A stretch of 12,157 nt of DNA, taken from assembly GCA_913009765.1 (NCBI GenBank), contig CAJVYT010000092.1, positions 1 to 12,157 on the forward strand, given 5' to 3'. The notes beneath the pieces are model-generated. The model saw only the letters and a list, made by a program, of their open reading frames with translations. It was not told where the DNA came from and made no database searches. Of this stretch, positions 9,781 to 12,157 are shown one piece after another. A program made the translations under genes and the position numbers. The DNA is from an uncultured candidate division Zixibacteria bacterium. GTDB taxonomy: Bacteria > Zixibacteria > MSB-5A5 > GN15 > FEB-12. Position 1 is the first letter of the stretch. Each line of letters opens with the position of its first letter.

Positions 9781-10305
9781 TTACCCCTCGCTGTTTTTCT
9801 TATCAGCAAGAGCGTCAATAGAACCGACTAATTCTCTAAAGAACCCATCAAGAGATCCAACTAAAGAAGTAAGCGGAGCCTCAACAGCAGCAACAACCTG
9901 TGAAAGCAGAATTTCTTTCGGAGGAAGGTCAGCAAGTCGAGAAATTTGAGCTGCTTCGAAAACTTCGTCATCAACGACAAAGACTTTCATCCGAGGCAGT
10001 TCTTTCTTTTTAAAAGAATCATTTAAAATCTTGGCAGCAGCAGCCGGATCATCATTTGTGAACGCCAAAGCTGTCGGACCTATTAAGTGGTCTTCAATTC
10101 CGGTAAGTCCTGCTTCTTGAGCCGCAATTTTCATCAATGTATTTTTCGCAATTAAAAAGCGAACATTTTTCTCACGAAGAGAAGTACGAAGAGCTGTCAT
10201 ATCGGAGACATTTAAGCCCTGATAGTCCGTCACAAACAATGAGCTGGAGTTTTCAAACAACTCCTTCATTTCTGCAACAGCTTGAATTTTTTTCGGGGTT
10301 GGCAT
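9781..10305 (-). CDS. rplJ: 50S ribosomal protein L10
   Basis: L10 is the base of the L7/L12 stalk: its N-terminal part binds 23S rRNA beside L11 and its C-terminal helix carries the L12 dimers. The protein has 174 residues. Family features are the N-terminal segment FVTDYQGLNVSDMTALR (24-40), AKNTLMKIA (53-61), LIGPTALAF (74-82), and the helix-forming end from LPPKEILLSQVVAAVEAPL (127-145) onward. The start is ATG at 10305-10303. The upstream rplA stop codon runs directly into an AGGA element (TAGAGGAA), so the 15-base junction suggests translational coupling to rplA. In E. coli L10 with L12 represses its own operon through a long leader before rplJ. That leader cannot fit here, so control, if any, must act elsewhere. 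Confidence 0.97.
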   Translation of the reverse strand: MPTPKKIQAVAEMKELFENSSSLFVTDYQGLNVSDMTALRTSLREKNVRFLIAKNTLMKIAAQEAGLTGIEDHLIGPTALAFTNDDPAAAAKILNDSFKKKELPRMKVFVVDDEVFEAAQISRLADLPPKEILLSQVVAAVEAPLTSLVGSLDGFFRELVGSIDALADKKNSEG

Positions 10306-10320
10306 AATCTATCGATTCCT

Positions 10321-11025
10321 CTACTTCTTCATTTTTAACAGCAGTTGTTGATGATCAAGTTTCACACCCGGACTCATAGTAGAACAAACAGAAATACCTA
10401 AAACATAGGCACCTTTTGTTGTGGTCGGTTTCGCTTTCACAATCGCGTCAACATACGCCGTAATATTTTCAATAATTTTATCAGCATCAAAAGACAATTT
10501 ACCAACTGCCCCTGCAATATTAGCCTGTTTATCAATACGGAACTCAATACGACCGCCCTTTAATTCTTTTACTGTACGGGCTAAATCCATAGTAACAGTT
10601 CCGGTTTTTGGGTTCGGCATTAACCCGCGAGGTCCAAGCACTTTACCCAAAGGACCTAAAACTCTCATCATGTCAGGAGTTGCAACACATACATCAAAAT
10701 CTGTCCAGCCGCCTTTAATTTTGGCAGCAAGATCATCAGACCCGACAAAATCAGCACCCGCTTCAGTAGCTTCAGCAACCTTATCACCCTGAGCAAACAC
10801 AACAACAGTAACGGACTTACCGGTACCATTTGGAAGTGCCACCGTTCCACGAACCATTTGATCGGCATGTTTGGGATTCACACCTAAACGAATCGCAACC
10901 TCAATAGACTCATCAAATTTCACAAATTTGTTGTCTTTGAGGATTTGTACCGCTTCACTTAGTTCGTAATGTTTCAAACGATCTATCTTTGTGCGATACT
11001 CTTTAATGTTTTTTGACTTTTTCAT
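10321..11025 (-). CDS. rplA: 50S ribosomal protein L1
   Basis: L1 binds helix 76-78 of 23S rRNA, forms the mobile L1 stalk that guides release of deacylated tRNA, and in many bacteria represses translation of its own rplK-rplA mRNA. The protein has 234 residues, normal for the family. The signature MRVLGPLGKVLGPRGLMPNP lies at residues 120-139. The two-domain pattern shows in FDESIEVAIRLGVNPKHADQ (37-56) and ELKGGRIEFRIDKQANI (154-170). The start is ATG at 11025-11023. A GGAG lies only three bases upstream and a second GGGAG eleven bases upstream, so the precise ribosome-binding site is unclear. The gene lies 58 bases after rplK and 15 before rplJ. Confidence 0.97.
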   Translation of the reverse strand: MKKSKNIKEYRTKIDRLKHYELSEAVQILKDNKFVKFDESIEVAIRLGVNPKHADQMVRGTVALPNGTGKSVTVVVFAQGDKVAEATEAGADFVGSDDLAAKIKGGWTDFDVCVATPDMMRVLGPLGKVLGPRGLMPNPKTGTVTMDLARTVKELKGGRIEFRIDKQANIAGAVGKLSFDADKIIENITAYVDAIVKAKPTTTKGAYVLGISVCSTMSPGVKLDHQQLLLKMKK

Positions 11026-11083
11026 TTACTCCAATTCTCCCTGAAACGTTTTCCGAATCAGGTACTCACGAATATCTGTAAGT

Positions 11084-11506
11084 TTACATTACTTCAATCC
11101 CCATTGAACGAGCAGTGCCTTCAATCATCAGCATTGCAGTTTCAACAGAGGACGCATTTAAATCTACCATTTTTTGTTCAGCAATCTGCCGAACTTGATC
11201 TTTGGTTACTTTTCCAACCTTCTCCTTATTAGGAACACCGGAACCTTTTTTCAATTTCGCCGCTATTTTCAAAAGCGTTGAAGCGGGAGGAGTCTTAGTC
11301 TCAAAAGAGAAAGACTTATCACCATAAACAGTGATAACAACAGGGGTTAAAATCCCGTTACCGCCTTGGGTCCTGGCATTAAAGGCTTTACAGAACTCCA
11401 TAATATTAACCCCTTGCTGACCCAATGCAGGACCGACCGGAGGAGCCGGATTTGCTTGACCGGCAGGAATTTGGAGTTTTATGTAACCAGCAACTTTTTT
11501 TGCCAC
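11084..11506 (-). CDS. rplK: 50S ribosomal protein L11 (GTG start)
   Basis: L11 binds the GTPase-associated centre of 23S rRNA with L10, is needed for RelA activation on stalled ribosomes, and forms part of the thiostrepton site. The protein has 140 residues, a normal length. The N-terminal domain has [20 protein letters not shown] (10-29), with the proline pair Pro22-Pro23 and Pro26 of the thiostrepton-interacting region intact. The C-terminal rRNA-binding domain includes [20 protein letters not shown] (88-107) and ends [11 protein letters not shown]. The start is GTG at 11506-11504. In-frame upstream codons soon hit a TAG, and the family start [12 protein letters not shown] fits. Only a weak GAAAG-like Shine-Dalgarno element precedes it. 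The gap to nusG is 31 bases. Confidence 0.97.
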   Translation of the reverse strand: MAKKVAGYIKLQIPAGQANPAPPVGPALGQQGVNIMEFCKAFNARTQGGNGILTPVVITVYGDKSFSFETKTPPASTLLKIAAKLKKGSGVPNKEKVGKVTKDQVRQIAEQKMVDLNASSVETAMLMIEGTARSMGIEVM

Positions 11507-11537
11507 GCTATTTACTACTTTCTATTAAAAACTATTG

Positions 11538-11669
11538 TTATTTTTTTACAACTTCAACTTGAAGGAAATCAAGTTCAACAGGAGTTGGGCGACCAAAAAT
11601 GGAAACCATCACCTTAACTTTCTTCCTTTCCATATTCACTTCACTGACAGTACCGGAAAAATCCATAAA
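11538..11669 (-). CDS. nusG: Transcription termination/antitermination protein NusG, C-terminal fragment
   Basis: NusG binds RNA polymerase through its N-terminal domain, and through its KOW domain binds Rho or ribosomal protein S10. Only the last 43 codons are present here. They read [17 protein letters not shown], then [20 protein letters not shown], ending VEVVKK. This is the KOW domain with the hallmark [11 protein letters not shown]. The family has Gly-Pro before the first Phe (GPFxDFSG). Here the codon before that Phe reads Phe instead and the match stops, so the gene is cut at about 11670, where the ABC exporter sequence begins. The position before rplK is the standard one. The gene should be essential or nearly so, so the truncation more likely reflects a misjoin than biology. 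Confidence 0.9.
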   Translation of the reverse strand, partial: FMDFSGTVSEVNMERKKVKVMVSIFGRPTPVELDFLQVEVVKK

Positions 11670-11673
11670 AAAA
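11664..11673. other. Chimeric junction at an A-tract between nusG and an ABC exporter gene
   Basis: NusG-coding sequence on the minus strand is recognisable down to 11667-11670. Exporter-coding sequence on the plus strand is recognisable from 11667 or 11670 onward. The seven A residues at 11667-11673 fit both. Both genes are interrupted in mid-protein and face opposite ways, with no transposase, direct repeat or attachment site visible. This favours a false join from short homology in assembly or library preparation. A plus-strand frame stays open from 11529 through the junction, so an automatic caller could report a spurious fused protein. Confidence 0.8.
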
Positions 11674-12157
11674 CACATGACGAATTTAAAAAAGAATGGA
11701 CAGGTGTATTGTTACTTTTATTACCCGATGAGAGTTTTACAATACGCAACGAAAAAGTATCCATACTAAAAAGATTTTGGTTTTTATTAAAACCTCATAA
11801 GTTTGTACTTATTCAAGCATTGGTAGGTGCAATCATTTATACATTGCTTGGTCTATCTACTTCTATTTATATCCAAAAAATAACCGACTTTGTATTAATT
11901 GGAGGCAATACAAAATTACTCAACTTACTGAGTGTTATTATGCTTGTCTTATTGGTGTTTCAAGTATTTATCGGTGTTTTTAAAGATATTTTTATTATTA
12001 AAACAGGGCAACAAATAGATGCACGTCTTATTTTAGGTTATTATAAACATTTATTAAAACTACCACAACAATTTTTTGACACCATGCGTGTGGGCGAAAT
12101 TATCTCGCGAATTAATGATGCCGTTAAAATACGGGTATTTATCAATAGTACATCGCT
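11667..12157 (+). CDS. Peptidase-containing ABC exporter, internal fragment
   Basis: The frame starting at 11667 is open to the window end and gives 163 complete codons plus two bases. It begins [20 protein letters not shown], which resembles the end of the C39 peptidase domain of bacteriocin-type exporters. The transmembrane domain follows, with hydrophobic segments at fragment residues about 46-69 and 86-111. The conserved cytoplasmic loop [20 protein letters not shown] lies at 132-151. Exporters of this type cleave double-glycine leader peptides and pump the peptide across the inner membrane. The sequence is of the kind common in Bacteroidota ([44 protein letters not shown]). The catalytic Cys and His of the peptidase and the entire ATPase domain lie outside the fragment, so activity cannot be judged. 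It runs opposite to the other genes, has no visible start, and probably does not belong to this chromosome position. Confidence 0.82.

Noticed and set aside
10421..10792. Plus-strand open frame of 123 codons inside rplA
   Set aside because: It is fully antisense to the most conserved part of L1. The length is explained by codon bias of the real gene.
10668..10868. Minus-strand open frame in another phase within rplA
   Set aside because: It is a Leu-rich out-of-frame reading of L1 codons. The L1 frame is intact across it, so it is not a frameshift.
11366..11617. Plus-strand open frame across the rplK start and nusG end
   Set aside because: It is antisense to two recognised genes, is in a different phase from the exporter fragment, and has no family resemblance.
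11667..12157. Exporter as part of a new bacteriocin system inserted beside the ribosomal operon
   Set aside because: Only a broken internal fragment is present, with no precursor peptide, immunity gene or mobile-element ends. The junction looks artificial.

Overview
The window is one contig made of three pieces of different origin. (1) Positions 1-66 are not biological: a run of T (1-8) is followed by a 58-base copy of the Illumina P5/TruSeq universal adapter (9-66). (2) Positions 67 to about 11670 are a continuous minus-strand stretch of the core transcription and translation cluster of one AT-rich bacterium. In transcription order (high to low coordinates) it holds nusG (last 43 codons only), rplK, rplA, rplJ, rplL, rpoB, rpoC, rpsL, rpsG and probably the first six codons of fusA. 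(3) From about 11667 to the end, the plus strand carries an internal piece of a Bacteroidota-type ABC exporter with an N-terminal peptidase, joined to nusG at an A-tract. This is most likely an assembly or library chimera.

The genes of the middle piece encode ribosomal proteins L11, L1, L10 and L7/L12, the beta and beta' subunits of RNA polymerase, then S12 and S7. In many bacteria the rplKAJL-rpoBC and rpsL-rpsG-fusA groups lie next to each other in this order. All catalytic and structural hallmarks checked are present: the beta' NADFDGD motif, both beta' zinc sites, the beta rifampicin pocket and the S12 [10 protein letters not shown] loop. Lengths are normal and there are no internal frameshifts.

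Organism: the beta subunit reads most like the Bacteroidota/FCB side of the tree (for example DQTNPLSE in the rifampicin region and the stretch around [10 protein letters not shown]). It lacks obvious Bacteroidota-specific sequence elsewhere. Several genes start with TTG or GTG behind good Shine-Dalgarno sequences, which is unlike typical Bacteroidota. I cannot place it below 'bacterium, possibly an FCB-related lineage'. The exporter fragment looks like ordinary Bacteroidota, so at least two organisms, or two distant loci, seem to be represented. That fits a metagenome assembly.

Spacers: no gap reaches 300 bases. The longest (9030-9264, between rplL and rpoB) holds a perfect 10-bp inverted repeat that could act as an attenuator or RNA-processing site, as the same spacer does in Escherichia coli. 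The 138-base rplJ-rplL spacer and the 65-base rpoB-rpoC spacer hold weaker hairpins. The rplA-rplJ gap is only 15 bases, so there is no room for an E. coli-type L10 leader. I found no new biological system here. The strongest observations concern the integrity of the contig and the start sites.
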